Below the pieces are notes generated by a model. That model was given only the letters and a program-made list of their open reading frames with translations, did no database searches and was not told the DNA's origin. Shown piece by piece: positions 51,242-61,000 of a DNA stretch of 64,000 nt. Source of the stretch: Pseudoxanthomonas sp. GTDB lineage: Bacteria; Pseudomonadota; Gammaproteobacteria; Xanthomonadales; Xanthomonadaceae. Both the position numbers and the translations under genes were made by a program. The stretch's first letter is position 1. Every line of letters starts with the position of its first letter. The stretch covers positions 1 through 64,000 of the forward strand of contig NZ_JANJUE010000107.1 of the NCBI RefSeq assembly GCF_024710765.1, in the 5' to 3' direction.

Positions 51242-52435
51242 TCAACGGTTTTCCGGGGCCGGCGCGGCGTTGGCGCTCGGCTTGACCTTGTTGTTGACCA
51301 CCACCTCGGCGTCGTTGCGCAGCTTCAGCAACCCGGTGGTGGCGACGCGTTCACCGGCCTTGAGGCCTTCGGTGATCGCGATCAGATCACCCCGGGTGGA
51401 ACCGGTCTTGACGAAGCGCTGCTTGACGATCAGCTTCTTGCCGGTCAGCGGCTTGCCCTGCATGTCGGTCTCGCCCTTGGCGCGGGCGACTTCCTGGATC
51501 ACGTAGACCGCGTTGCCGTAGGGATTGAAGCTGACCGCAGTCTGCGGCACGACGACCACGTTCTGGGCGCTGCCGGTGTCGAAACCGACATGGGCGAAGG
51601 TGCCCGGGCGCAGGGCGTTGTCCGGATTGGCCAGGGTCGCCTGCACCTTGAAGTTGCGGGTGGCGGTGTCGACCAGCGGTTCGACCGCGGTGACCTCGCC
51701 CTCGAACACCTGGCCGGGCAGGGCGTCGACGGTGGCGCGGATCCGGCTGCCGCGGGCCATCTGGCCGACCCGCTGCTCGGGCAGGGTGAAATCGAGGTAG
51801 ATCGGATCCAGCGTCTGCAGGCTGACGATGGCGTCGCCCGGGCTGAGGTACTGGCCCAGGCTGACCTTGCGGATGCCCAGCACACCGCTGAACGGCGCGA
51901 CGATGGTCTTCTGCGCGATCAGGGCGCGCTGCGCCTCGACCTGGGCCTGCGCGGTGGCGGCCTGGGTACTGCGTTCCTCCGCATCGGCCTGCGAGACCAG
52001 CTTGTCGCGGGCCAGCGCCTGCCAGCGATCACGCTGGACGGCGGCCAGCTTGGCCGACGCCTCCAGCGAGCGCAGCACGGCCAGCTCGTTGGCCGTGTTC
52101 AATCGCGCCAGCACCGCGCCGGCCTTGACCGGCTGGCCGACATCGATGGACAGCTCGCGCACCACGCCACCGGCCTCGGTGGTCACGTCGGTGCCCTGGA
52201 TGGCGACGAAGGTGCCGACCGCCTGCTGGGCGTCGAGCCACTGTTCCTGCTTGGCCGTCCAGTCGGTCACGGTGGCGGCCGGTTGCGGCATGTTGTCGAA
52301 GAAGTCGTTCATCCCCTTGCTCATGACCGACTTGAAGACGAACACGCCGCCGAAGATCACCACGACGGCGATCAGCATCAGGATCATGCGGCGAGTGGTG
52401 GAAGGGGGTTTCCGTGCAGTGGCATTCCGTGTCAT
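51242..52435 (-). CDS. RND periplasmic adaptor, first system
   Basis: The 397-residue membrane-fusion protein has an N-terminal membrane anchor (MILMLIAVVVIFGGVFVFKSV) and no lipobox. A lipoyl/hairpin region follows, interrupted by a long coiled coil, then the beta-barrel and membrane-proximal domains. It pairs with the downstream permease. The promoter region upstream contains the palindrome TAATGGCCATTA. Confidence 0.9.
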   Translation of the reverse strand: MTRNATARKPPSTTRRMILMLIAVVVIFGGVFVFKSVMSKGMNDFFDNMPQPAATVTDWTAKQEQWLDAQQAVGTFVAIQGTDVTTEAGGVVRELSIDVGQPVKAGAVLARLNTANELAVLRSLEASAKLAAVQRDRWQALARDKLVSQADAEERSTQAATAQAQVEAQRALIAQKTIVAPFSGVLGIRKVSLGQYLSPGDAIVSLQTLDPIYLDFTLPEQRVGQMARGSRIRATVDALPGQVFEGEVTAVEPLVDTATRNFKVQATLANPDNALRPGTFAHVGFDTGSAQNVVVVPQTAVSFNPYGNAVYVIQEVARAKGETDMQGKPLTGKKLIVKQRFVKTGSTRGDLIAITEGLKAGERVATTGLLKLRNDAEVVVNNKVKPSANAAPAPENR

Positions 52436-52562
52436 GGCAGCTATCGGTGGTGGGGGGATTCAGGAAGACGACGAACAGGCGGGGGCCGGATCGACATCTT
52501 GGATCGCGCGATTATCACGAGGTGAGACGCGGGACCGGAAGGGAAGGAAGTCATCTTCCGGA

Positions 52563-52574
52563 TAATGGCCATTA
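52563..52574. promoter_or_regulatory. 12-bp palindrome upstream of the first RND operon
   Basis: A perfect palindrome TAATGGCCATTA lies about 130 bases before the adaptor start, in the gap behind the second RND operon. It is a candidate operator of an unidentified regulator. Confidence 0.4.
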
Positions 52575-52623
52575 CAAAAAAGCCGCCTCATCCATGTGCA
52601 TGTCGAAACGGCTGGCCCGGAAA

Positions 52624-52654
52624 AAGGAAACCCCGGCCTAGCCGGGGTTTCCTT
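52624..52654 (-). terminator. Terminator of the second RND operon
   Basis: GGAAACCCCGGC-CTA-GCCGGGGTTTCC with a T-rich tail on the minus strand, 29 bases past the permease stop. It separates the two RND operons. Confidence 0.88.
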
Positions 52655-52682
52655 CACAGCGTTGGGCCAGGCAGCCCTGGCG

Positions 52683-55600
52683 TCAGCGCGAGGTGGGGGC
52701 GTTGTGCGCCTCCAGGTACTCGCGTGAAGGCTCGTCCATCTTGTCGCCAAGCACGCGCCGCACCGCGACGAAGAACACCGGGATCAGGAGCAGGCCCAGG
52801 AACGTCGCCGCCAGCATGCCGCCGATCACGCCGGTGCCGATGGCGTGGCGGGCGTTGGCGCCCGCGCCCGAAGAGATCGCCATCGGCAGCACGCCCATGA
52901 TGAACGCGAACGAGGTCATCAGGATCGGGCGGAAGCGCAGGTGCGCGGCGGTGTTCACCGCATCGCGCAGGGTCTTGCCCTGCTTGCGCTCCATCACCGC
53001 GAACTCGACGATCAGGATGGCGTTCTTGGCGGCCAGGCCGATGATGGTGATCAGGCCGATCTTGAAGAAGATGTCATTGGACAGGCCACGCAGCATGGTG
53101 AAGGCCAGCGCGCCGAGGGCGCCCAGCGGCACCACCAGCAGCACCGCGACCGGGATCGACCAGCTTTCGTACAGGGCTGCAAGGCACAGGAACACCACCA
53201 CGATCGACAGCACCATCAGCAATGTGGCGCTGTTGCCGGCCAGGATTTCCTGGTACGACATGCCGCTCCAGTCATAGCCGAAGCCCTGCGGCAGATCGTT
53301 GGTCACGATGTTCTCCATCGTGGTCATCGCCTGCCCGGAGGAACTGCCGGGCGCCGCGGCGCCGTTGATGTTCACCGCTGAATAGCCGTTGTAGCGCGAC
53401 AGCGACGGCGGCACCGATCCCATCTCCGAATGCACCACGGTGGACAGCGGAATCATCGCGCGGCCGCCGCTGGCGTCGGTCTGCAGGCTGCTGGGCGTGT
53501 AAATGCGGCCCAGCGATTCGGCGCCGGTGCGGTACGGGGCGTCGGCACGCATGTTCACCCGCTTGATGCGGCCCTGGTAGAAGAAGTCGTTGACGTACAC
53601 CGGCGCCAGCATCAGCTGGATGGAGGTGTAGATGTCGCCGACCGACAGACCCATCGCCTGGGCCTGCACGCGATCCACGTTGAGCTGCAGCTGCGGAGCG
53701 TTTTCCAGGGTGTTGGGGCGGACGCCGACCAGGGTCTTGTCCTGTCCGGCCTTGCCGAGCAGGGTGTTGCGGGCGGCCAGCAGCGCGGCCTCGCCGGCGC
53801 CGCTGCGGTCCTGCAGCCACATGTCGAAGCCGCCGAACTGGCCCAGGCCCTGCACGGTCGGCAGGTTGACCACGAAGATCTGCGCGCCCTTGATGCCGTA
53901 CAGCGCTCCGTTGGCCTGCTGGATGAAGTCGGTGACCACGACCTCGCGCTCGTCCCACGGCTTGAGCTTGATGAACGCCATGCCGACGTTCTCGCCCTGG
54001 CCCAGGAAGCTGAAGCCGGCCACCTGCATCATGCCCTCGAAACCATCCATCTTGCTGAGGGTGCCGCGGATCTGGGTGAACACCTCGTTGGTCTTGCTCA
54101 TGGTGTTGCCCGGGGGCAGCTGCACGATCGCCAGCGCGTAGCCCTGGTCTTCTTCCGGCAGGAAGCTGCTCGGGATGCGGGTGAACAGGAAGCCGCACAG
54201 TACAGTCAGCAGCGCGAACACCACCATCCAGCGCGGGGTATGCCGGATCGCCGCGCCGATATGGCCCACGTAGGTCTTCTCGACCTTGCCGTAGTACTTC
54301 TCGAACGTGCGGAAGATGATGTTCTTCTTCTCGTGGCTGTCATGTTCGTGCTGCTTGAGGAAGCTGGCGCACAGCGCCGGGGTGAAGCCCAGCGCGAGGA
54401 ACGCCGAGAACGCCATCGAGATCGCGATGGTCAGGGCGAACTGCTTATAGATCTCGCCCGAGGCACCGCCCTGGAGCGCGGACGGGATGAACACCGCCGC
54501 CAGCACCACCGTGATCGCGATGACCGCGCCGGTGATCTGGTCCATCGCCTTGATGGTGGCCTCGCGCGGCGGCAGTTTCTCTTCCGCCATGATGCGCTCG
54601 ACGTTCTCGATCACCACGATGGCGTCGTCGACCACGATGCCGATCGCCAGCACCAGCGCGAACATGGTCAGCTGGTTGATGGTGAAGCCGATGACGCTCA
54701 GGCCCCAGAAGGTGCCCAGCAGGGCGACCGGGATGACCAGGGTCGGGATGATGGTGGCGCGGAAGTTCTGCAGGAAGATCAGCATCACCAGGAACACCAG
54801 CAGGATCGCCTCGAACAGGGTCTTGACGACTTCCTCGATCGAGATGGTCACGAAGGTGGTGGTGTCATACGGCGAGAACCAGGACACGCCCTGCGGGAAG
54901 CTGGGCTGCAGCTCGTCCATCTTGGTGCGCACCGCCTCGGCCACGTTCAGCGCGTTCGCACCCGGCAGCAGCTGGATGGCGAAGGCGCCGACCGGCTTGC
55001 CGTTGTACTGGGTGTCGAAGCCGTAGTTCTGAGCGCCGAACTCCACCCGTGCCACGTCCTTCAGCCGCACGGTGGAACCGTCGCTGTTGGCGCGCAGGAT
55101 GATGTTCTCGAACTGCTCGGGCGAAGTGAACCGGCCTTCGGCCGACACCGTCGCGGTGAAGGCCTGGCCCTCGGGCGCCGGATCGGAACCGACCGAACCG
55201 GCGGCGAACTGCACGTTCTGGCCCTTGACCGCCGCCAGCACTTCGCTGGAGGACAGGTTGTAGCCCTGCAGCTTGCCCGGGTCCAGCCACAGGTTCATGG
55301 CGTACTCGGAACCGAAGTGCTGGGTGCTGCCGACGCCGGGGATGCGCGAGACCTGGTCGAGCACGCGCGAGGCCAGGATGTCATTGAGGTGGTTGCGATC
55401 GACCGCCGGATTGTCCGACTGCAGGCCGACCACCATCAGGAAGCCGGCATTGGCCTTGGCCACCACCACGCCCTGCGCGGTCACCTCGGAGGGCAGGCGC
55501 GGGGTCGCGAGCGCGACCTTGTTCTGCACCTGGACCTGGGCGATGTCGGCATCGGTGCCGGTCTGGAAGGTCAGGGTGACCGACGCGCGACCGGAGGAAC

Positions 55601-55847
55601 TCGATGTCGAGCTGAAGTACAGCAGGTTGTCGATGCCGGTGAGCTGCTGCTCGATGACCTGGGTCACCGATCGCTCGGTGGTCTCGGCGCTGGCGCCGGG
55701 ATAGGTCGCGCTAACCGTCACCTGCGGCGGGGCGATGGAGGGATAGGACTCGACGCCCAGGTTGAGGATCGAGATCACGCCGGCGAGCGAGATCAGGATC
55801 GACACGACCCAGGCGAAGACCGGATGGTTGATGAAAAACTTGGGCAT
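52683..55847 (-). CDS. RND efflux permease (AcrB/MexB-like), second system
   Basis: The 1054-residue protein is a typical HAE1 drug pump. The N-terminus MPKFFINHPVFAWVVSILI, the relay Asp pair in AIGIVVDDAIVVIENVERIM, the QNFRATIIPTLVIPVALLG helix and the second-half LKPWDERE segment are all AcrB-like. It is paired with the adaptor upstream by a 12-base gap. The outer-membrane channel must be encoded elsewhere. Confidence 0.95.
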   Translation of the reverse strand: MPKFFINHPVFAWVVSILISLAGVISILNLGVESYPSIAPPQVTVSATYPGASAETTERSVTQVIEQQLTGIDNLLYFSSTSSSSGRASVTLTFQTGTDADIAQVQVQNKVALATPRLPSEVTAQGVVVAKANAGFLMVVGLQSDNPAVDRNHLNDILASRVLDQVSRIPGVGSTQHFGSEYAMNLWLDPGKLQGYNLSSSEVLAAVKGQNVQFAAGSVGSDPAPEGQAFTATVSAEGRFTSPEQFENIILRANSDGSTVRLKDVARVEFGAQNYGFDTQYNGKPVGAFAIQLLPGANALNVAEAVRTKMDELQPSFPQGVSWFSPYDTTTFVTISIEEVVKTLFEAILLVFLVMLIFLQNFRATIIPTLVIPVALLGTFWGLSVIGFTINQLTMFALVLAIGIVVDDAIVVIENVERIMAEEKLPPREATIKAMDQITGAVIAITVVLAAVFIPSALQGGASGEIYKQFALTIAISMAFSAFLALGFTPALCASFLKQHEHDSHEKKNIIFRTFEKYYGKVEKTYVGHIGAAIRHTPRWMVVFALLTVLCGFLFTRIPSSFLPEEDQGYALAIVQLPPGNTMSKTNEVFTQIRGTLSKMDGFEGMMQVAGFSFLGQGENVGMAFIKLKPWDEREVVVTDFIQQANGALYGIKGAQIFVVNLPTVQGLGQFGGFDMWLQDRSGAGEAALLAARNTLLGKAGQDKTLVGVRPNTLENAPQLQLNVDRVQAQAMGLSVGDIYTSIQLMLAPVYVNDFFYQGRIKRVNMRADAPYRTGAESLGRIYTPSSLQTDASGGRAMIPLSTVVHSEMGSVPPSLSRYNGYSAVNINGAAAPGSSSGQAMTTMENIVTNDLPQGFGYDWSGMSYQEILAGNSATLLMVLSIVVVFLCLAALYESWSIPVAVLLVVPLGALGALAFTMLRGLSNDIFFKIGLITIIGLAAKNAILIVEFAVMERKQGKTLRDAVNTAAHLRFRPILMTSFAFIMGVLPMAISSGAGANARHAIGTGVIGGMLAATFLGLLLIPVFFVAVRRVLGDKMDEPSREYLEAHNAPTSR

Positions 55848-55859
55848 GGGGGCGGATCC

Positions 55860-57065
55860 TTATTCGGCCTTGCCTTCCGGCTTCGCGCCTTCGGCGGCCG
55901 CGGGCTTCTGGCCCGCCGCGGCACCCGGCTGGGCGGGTTTGGCACCGGCCGGCACGGGCTTGGCGGGCGCGCCTTCGCGAACCTTCTGCAGGCCGTCCAC
56001 GACGACCTGGTCGCCGGCGGCCAGCCCGCTGGTGATCAGCCAGTTGGCACCGACGGCCTGGCCGGCATCGACCACTTTGCGCACGACCTTGCCGTCCTGG
56101 CCGACGACCAGGGCATAGGCGCCCTGGGTGTCGCGCTGGATCGCGCCCTGCGGGATCAGGAAGGCGTTCTTCTGTTCGCCCAGGGTGGCGCGCAGGGTGA
56201 CGAACGCGCCCGGCAGCAGCTTGCGGTCCGGGTTGGGCAGGGTGGCGCGCAGCGAGACGCTGCCGGTGGCCGGATCGACCACCACGCCGGAGAAGTCCAG
56301 CGTGCCCGGCTGGTCGTACAGGCTGCCATCGGACAACTTGACCTGGACCTTGGCGGTGCCGGTGTCGGACAACTGCACGTTGCCGCCGCTCTGGGCCGCG
56401 CGCAACGCTTCCAGTTCGGCGGCGCTGATGGAGAAGTTCACGTAGAGCGGATCCAACTGGTCGACGGTGGTCAGCAGGGTGGCTTCACCCTGGCCGACCA
56501 GCGCGCCCTCGGTCACCTGCTGCTTGCCCGCGCGGCCGGAAATCGGCGCGGTGACGCTGGCGTAGCCCAGGTTGATGCGGGCGGTCTCGACGTTGGCCCG
56601 CGCCTGCTGGACTGCGGCGGCGGCGCTGCGCTCGGCGGCCTCGGCATTGTCCAGATCGGACTTGGACACGAACTTCTGCGGCGCCAGCTGGCGGGCACGA
56701 TCGGCGGCGACCTTGGCATTGGCGTAGGTGGCCTGCGCCGACGCCAGGTTGGCCTGGGCCGCGCTCAGCGATGCGCGCAGCGGGGCCGGGTCGATCTGGA
56801 ACAGCACTTGGCCTTCCTTCACGTCGGTGCCTTCCTGGTACACGCGCTTGACCAGCACGCCAGAAACACGGGCGCGCACGTCGGAACTGCGGACCGGCGA
56901 CAGGCGGCCCACCAGGTCGCGCTCCAGCGGCACGTTCTGCGGGCTGGCCTTGACCACGCCGACTTCAGGTGGAGGCATCTGCGGCTGTTCCTGGTTCTTG
57001 CTGCAGGCAGCCAGTGCCAGCGCGATGGCACAGCAAAGGGCGACGGAACGGACGGGGGCGGTCAT
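55860..57065 (-). CDS. RND periplasmic adaptor lipoprotein (AcrA/MexA-like)
   Basis: The 401-residue lipoprotein has a signal peptide with lipobox LAAC. The lipoyl, hairpin (AQANLASAQATYANAK...), barrel and membrane-proximal domains run in order, with a Pro/Ala/Lys-rich tail of about 30 residues. It works with the AcrB-like permease. It lies 15 bases after the TetR gene, on the same strand, so the two probably share a transcript. Confidence 0.94.
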   Translation of the reverse strand: MTAPVRSVALCCAIALALAACSKNQEQPQMPPPEVGVVKASPQNVPLERDLVGRLSPVRSSDVRARVSGVLVKRVYQEGTDVKEGQVLFQIDPAPLRASLSAAQANLASAQATYANAKVAADRARQLAPQKFVSKSDLDNAEAAERSAAAAVQQARANVETARINLGYASVTAPISGRAGKQQVTEGALVGQGEATLLTTVDQLDPLYVNFSISAAELEALRAAQSGGNVQLSDTGTAKVQVKLSDGSLYDQPGTLDFSGVVVDPATGSVSLRATLPNPDRKLLPGAFVTLRATLGEQKNAFLIPQGAIQRDTQGAYALVVGQDGKVVRKVVDAGQAVGANWLITSGLAAGDQVVVDGLQKVREGAPAKPVPAGAKPAQPGAAAGQKPAAAEGAKPEGKAE

Positions 57066-57080
57066 CGGTGGAGCTCCGTG

Positions 57081-57752
57081 TCAGATTTGGAAGTCTTGGG
57101 GGGTATGGGGGCGGGAGTCCGCGGCCGCCGCGCCGATGGCGGGCGGAAAGGCGCGGAGGAACCCGTCGACCGCGAACTCGGCCCAGCGGCGGCGGGCCGC
57201 GGCGCTGCGTCGGTGCGGTACGGCGAAACGCTGCCGTTCGAAATCAAGGCCGGTGATCATGCTCAGCAACAGCTCGGCCGCCAGGTGCGGATCGTCCTGC
57301 TTGAGCAGGCCGCGTTCCATGGCCGAGGCCAGCCAGCGGGCCAGCCGTTCCGTCAGCCGCTCGCAACCGTCCCGGTACAGCGCTTTCGCCTCTTCGGGAA
57401 ACTGGTGGGCCTCCGCGGTGAGCAACTGGCTGGTTGCGACCACCGAAGGATCGCACAGGTGGGCCAGATGCTCCATGGCGAAGGCGAGCAGGGTCCCGCG
57501 GGCGTCGCTGCCGGTGCCGGGGGCATCCTCCAGGCGCACCGTGGTCAGATCCAGGTGTTCGTCGATCATGCTGCGCAGGAGCGCCTGCTTGCTGCCGAAC
57601 TGCGCGTACAGGGTCTGCTTGGAGCAGCCGGCCCGGGCCGCCACCGCGTCCATGCTGATGCGGAAACCCTGCTCCGCGAGCAATTCGCGGACGGCCGCGT
57701 GCACGCGTTGCCGGCGCTGGATGGCCGCGAAGGAGGGGAGGACGGACGACAT
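57081..57752 (-). CDS. TetR-family regulator of the second RND operon
   Basis: The 223-residue protein has the N-terminal helix-turn-helix (ISMDAVAARAGCSKQTLYAQFGSKQALL, residues about 33-60) and an effector-binding C-terminus. The start at 57752 (MSSVLPSFAAI) is chosen because the frame continues upstream across the glutamate dehydrogenase gene as a giant antisense frame. It heads a tetR-acrA-acrB operon. Two adjacent palindromes directly upstream are its likely autoregulatory sites. Confidence 0.92.
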   Translation of the reverse strand: MSSVLPSFAAIQRRQRVHAAVRELLAEQGFRISMDAVAARAGCSKQTLYAQFGSKQALLRSMIDEHLDLTTVRLEDAPGTGSDARGTLLAFAMEHLAHLCDPSVVATSQLLTAEAHQFPEEAKALYRDGCERLTERLARWLASAMERGLLKQDDPHLAAELLLSMITGLDFERQRFAVPHRRSAAARRRWAEFAVDGFLRAFPPAIGAAAADSRPHTPQDFQI

Positions 57753-57759
57753 AAGGCGT

Positions 57760-57790
57760 TGGACTATACCGTCCAGTTCAGAATTTGAAC
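57760..57790. promoter_or_regulatory. Two abutting palindromes, probable TetR operators
   Basis: TGGAC-TATACC-GTCCA (57760-57775) is followed without a gap by GTTCA-GAATT-TGAAC (57776-57790). The region contains the likely TATAGT -10 box of the minus strand, so a bound repressor would block RNA polymerase. Confidence 0.72.
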
Positions 57791-58004
57791 AGGCGCGGGA
57801 CCCGCGACCGGAGCGCGCGCACCCGCCACCATTCATGCTCGGCCCCATCGGGTTGCGTGTGGCGCCAGCATCGGCAGGCGCATGGAGTGCGATGCCCGCT
57901 GGAACCGGTCGGGGCGACAGGGCGAATCGCCTAGTCAATCGTCCTGCACATTGCAAGCCCGTCTTATGACGCCACGCAACAAGTTTTGTCATGGCGACGG
58001 GAGA

Positions 58005-58010
58005 TACAAT
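58005..58010 (+). promoter_or_regulatory. Possible -10 box of the glutamate dehydrogenase gene
   Basis: TACAAT lies 36 bases before the ATG at 58047. I see no well-spaced -35. The rest of the 57791-58046 gap shows nothing else that I can support. Confidence 0.3.
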
Positions 58011-58046
58011 GACCATTCGACTACCAATCGTAGAGTCTCCATCTGC

Positions 58047-61000
58047 ATGAACGCTGTGCGCAGCTCCAAGAAAGCCCCGAAGAAACAGAAGCCCAAACCG
58101 GCCGCGGCCAAGTCCGCCAAGGCGGTGACGCCGAAGAAGACCCCGACCAAGAAGGTGGCTGCCCGACCGGAGACCGGCGCGGCCAAGGCCGCGGGGGCTG
58201 CGGGCAAGACCGCGACCAGCAACAGCAGCAAGACCAGCAAGGCCCCGGCGGTGTTCACGCTCGAGCCGATCTACGCCGCGATCCGCAAGCGCCTGCCGGC
58301 CGCGCGGCAGGCCGAGGCGCAGGCCTTCGCCGAAGCGTTCTACAAGCGCATGGCCGATGACGAGTATCCGCATCACGGCCCGGACACCTGGGCGGCCATC
58401 GCCGCCGACATGCTCGATTTCGCGCGCGCGCGCAAGCCCGGCACCGCCAACGTGCGCGTGTTCAACGCGACCGCCAAGGCCAATGGCTGGGAAGCGCCGC
58501 ACACGATGCTGCAGATCGTCAACGACGACATGCCGTTCCTGGTCGACTCGGTCAGCATGGCGCTGGCCGAGATGGGCGTGGGCGTGCACGTGCTGGGCCA
58601 TCCCCTGGTGCGCTTCACCCGCGACAAGGCGGGCAAGGCGACCGCGGTGGGCGAGGGCAAGCCGGAATCGCTCATGGTGCTGGAAATCGATCGCCAGCAG
58701 GCCGGCGACATGCCGCGTATCGAACAGCGCATCCGCGACGTGCTGGAGGAAGTACGCGCGATCGTCCGCGACTGGAGCCTGATGCGCGAGAAGATGCTCA
58801 CGCTGGCCGACGACCTGGCCACTCGCCGCCTGCCGATCAGCGATGCCGGCCGGCACGAGGCGCAGGAATTCCTGCGCTGGGCGGCCAATGATCATTTCAC
58901 CTTCTTCGGTTACCGCGAGTACCGGGTGGAGAAGGGCGATGGCGACGGCACCCTGCGCGCCGTGGAAGACAGCGGCCTGGGCCTGCTGCGTGGCGACGAC
59001 GCCTCGACCCCGCGCAACGTCAAGACCCTGGCCGCGCACTACATGCCACAGTCCGGTTCGGTCGACGCGCTGATCCTGACCAAGACCAACCGCCGTTCGA
59101 ACGTGCACCGTCCGGGCAACATGGACTACATCGGCGTGCTGGAATTCGATGCCAAGGGCACGCCGATCGCCGAACAGCGCTTCATCGGCCTGTACACCTC
59201 CAGCGCCTACAACCGCCGTCCGTGGGAAATCCCGTTGGTGCGCGAGCGCCATGACTTCGTGATGCGCAACTCCGGCCTGTCGCCGAGCAGCCACAGCGGC
59301 AAGGCCCTGCGCCATATCCTGGAAACCCTGCCGCGCGAGGAATTGTTCCAGTCCAGCGAGGACGAGCTCAACCGCACCGCGATGGGCATCCTCGGCCTGC
59401 AGGAGCGCGTGCGCAGCAAGCTGTTCCTGCGCCGCGACCGCTACGGCCGCTTCTTCTCGGCGCTGGTGTACATCCCGCGCGATCGCTTCAACACCGACGT
59501 GCGCCTGCGCATCGAGGCGTTGCTGAAGCAGGCCCTGCACGGCGAATACGTCGATACCAACGTTCAACTGGGGGAGTCGCCGCTGGCGCAGCTGCACCTC
59601 ACCATCCGTCCCAAGGCCGGCGAGCATGTCGATGTCGACACCGCCGCGCTGGAAGCCGACATCGCCCACCTGCTGCGCAACTGGCAGGACGATCTGCGTG
59701 AAACCCTGATCGCGCGCCACGGCGAGGCCGAGGGCCTGAAGCTGATGAGCCGCTTCGGCCGCGCGCTGCCGGCGGGCTACATCGAAGTGGTGTCGCCCGA
59801 GTTCGCCGCCAGCGACGTGGAGAACCTGGCCGCGCTCGATGGCCCGGACGCGCTGCGCCTGAGCCTGCACCGCTCGCGCCGCGCGCGCGCCGGCGAAGGC
59901 CGGCTGCGCCTGAACCTGTACCGCCAGCAGACCGACATCCCGCTCTCCGACGCGTTGCCGCTGATGGAGAACATGGGCCTGCGGGTCATCTCCGAGCACC
60001 CGTTCCGCCTGGAGGCCGCCGAGCCGGTCTACATCCAGGAGTTCGAAGTGGAAGCCGTGGGCGGCGCGATCGACACCGATCGCCTGCACAGGCAGTTCGA
60101 GGATGCGTTTGCCCGGGTCTGGCACGGCGACGCCGAGAACGACGGCTTCAACCGGCTGGTGCTGGGCGCGAGCCTGGCCTGGCGCCAGATCGCGATGCTG
60201 CGCGGCTACTGCAAGTACCTGCTGCAGACCGGCGTGCCGTTCTCGCAGAGCTACGTCGAGGAGACGCTGAACCGCTATCCGTTGCTGGCGCGCCTGCTGG
60301 TCGAACTGTTCGAGGCGCGCTTCGATCCGGCCGTCGGCCGCGAGAGCAAGGCTGAAATCAAGGCCGGCCAGGAGCGTTTCGCTGCCCAGTTGGGTGCGCT
60401 GGCGCAGGGTGACGAGGCCACGCTGTCGGCCCTGCGGCCGGTGCTCGATGCGCGCGGCGGCAAGCGCGAGGAGCAGGTCGAGGCGACCCACAAGGCGTTG
60501 CTCAAGCTGATGGACCGCGTGTCCAGCCTGGACGAGGATCGCATCCTGCGCGGCTTCATCGGCGCGATCGAGGCGACCCTGCGCACCAGTTACTACCAAC
60601 TGGGCGCGGACGGCCAGCCGGCGCACACGATTGCCTTCAAGTTCGATTCGGCCAAGGTACCGGATTTGCCCAAGCCGCGTCCGTACCGCGAAATCTTCGT
60701 GTACGGTCCGCGCGTGGAAGGCGTGCACCTGCGGTTCGGCCCGGTCGCCCGTGGCGGCCTGCGCTGGTCGGATCGGCGCGAGGATTTCCGCACCGAGGTG
60801 CTGGGCCTGGTCAAGGCGCAGATGGTGAAGAACACCGTGATCGTGCCGGTCGGCGCGAAGGGCGGTTTCTTCGTCAAGCGTCCGCCGGTGGGGGGAGATC
60901 GCGACGCGGTGCTGGCCGAGGGCATCGCCTGCTACAAGATGTTCATCCAGGGCCTGCTGGACATCACCGACAACATCGTCGGCGGCAAGATCGTCCCGCC

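Noticed and set aside
48403-51285. A 960-codon plus-strand frame opposite the first RND permease
   Set aside because: It is rich in His, Gln, Arg and Ala, typical of the antisense of GC-rich genes, and overlaps a well supported gene.
53430-57788. A 1452-codon plus-strand frame opposite the second RND operon
   Set aside because: It spans three real genes on the other strand and shows no protein family.
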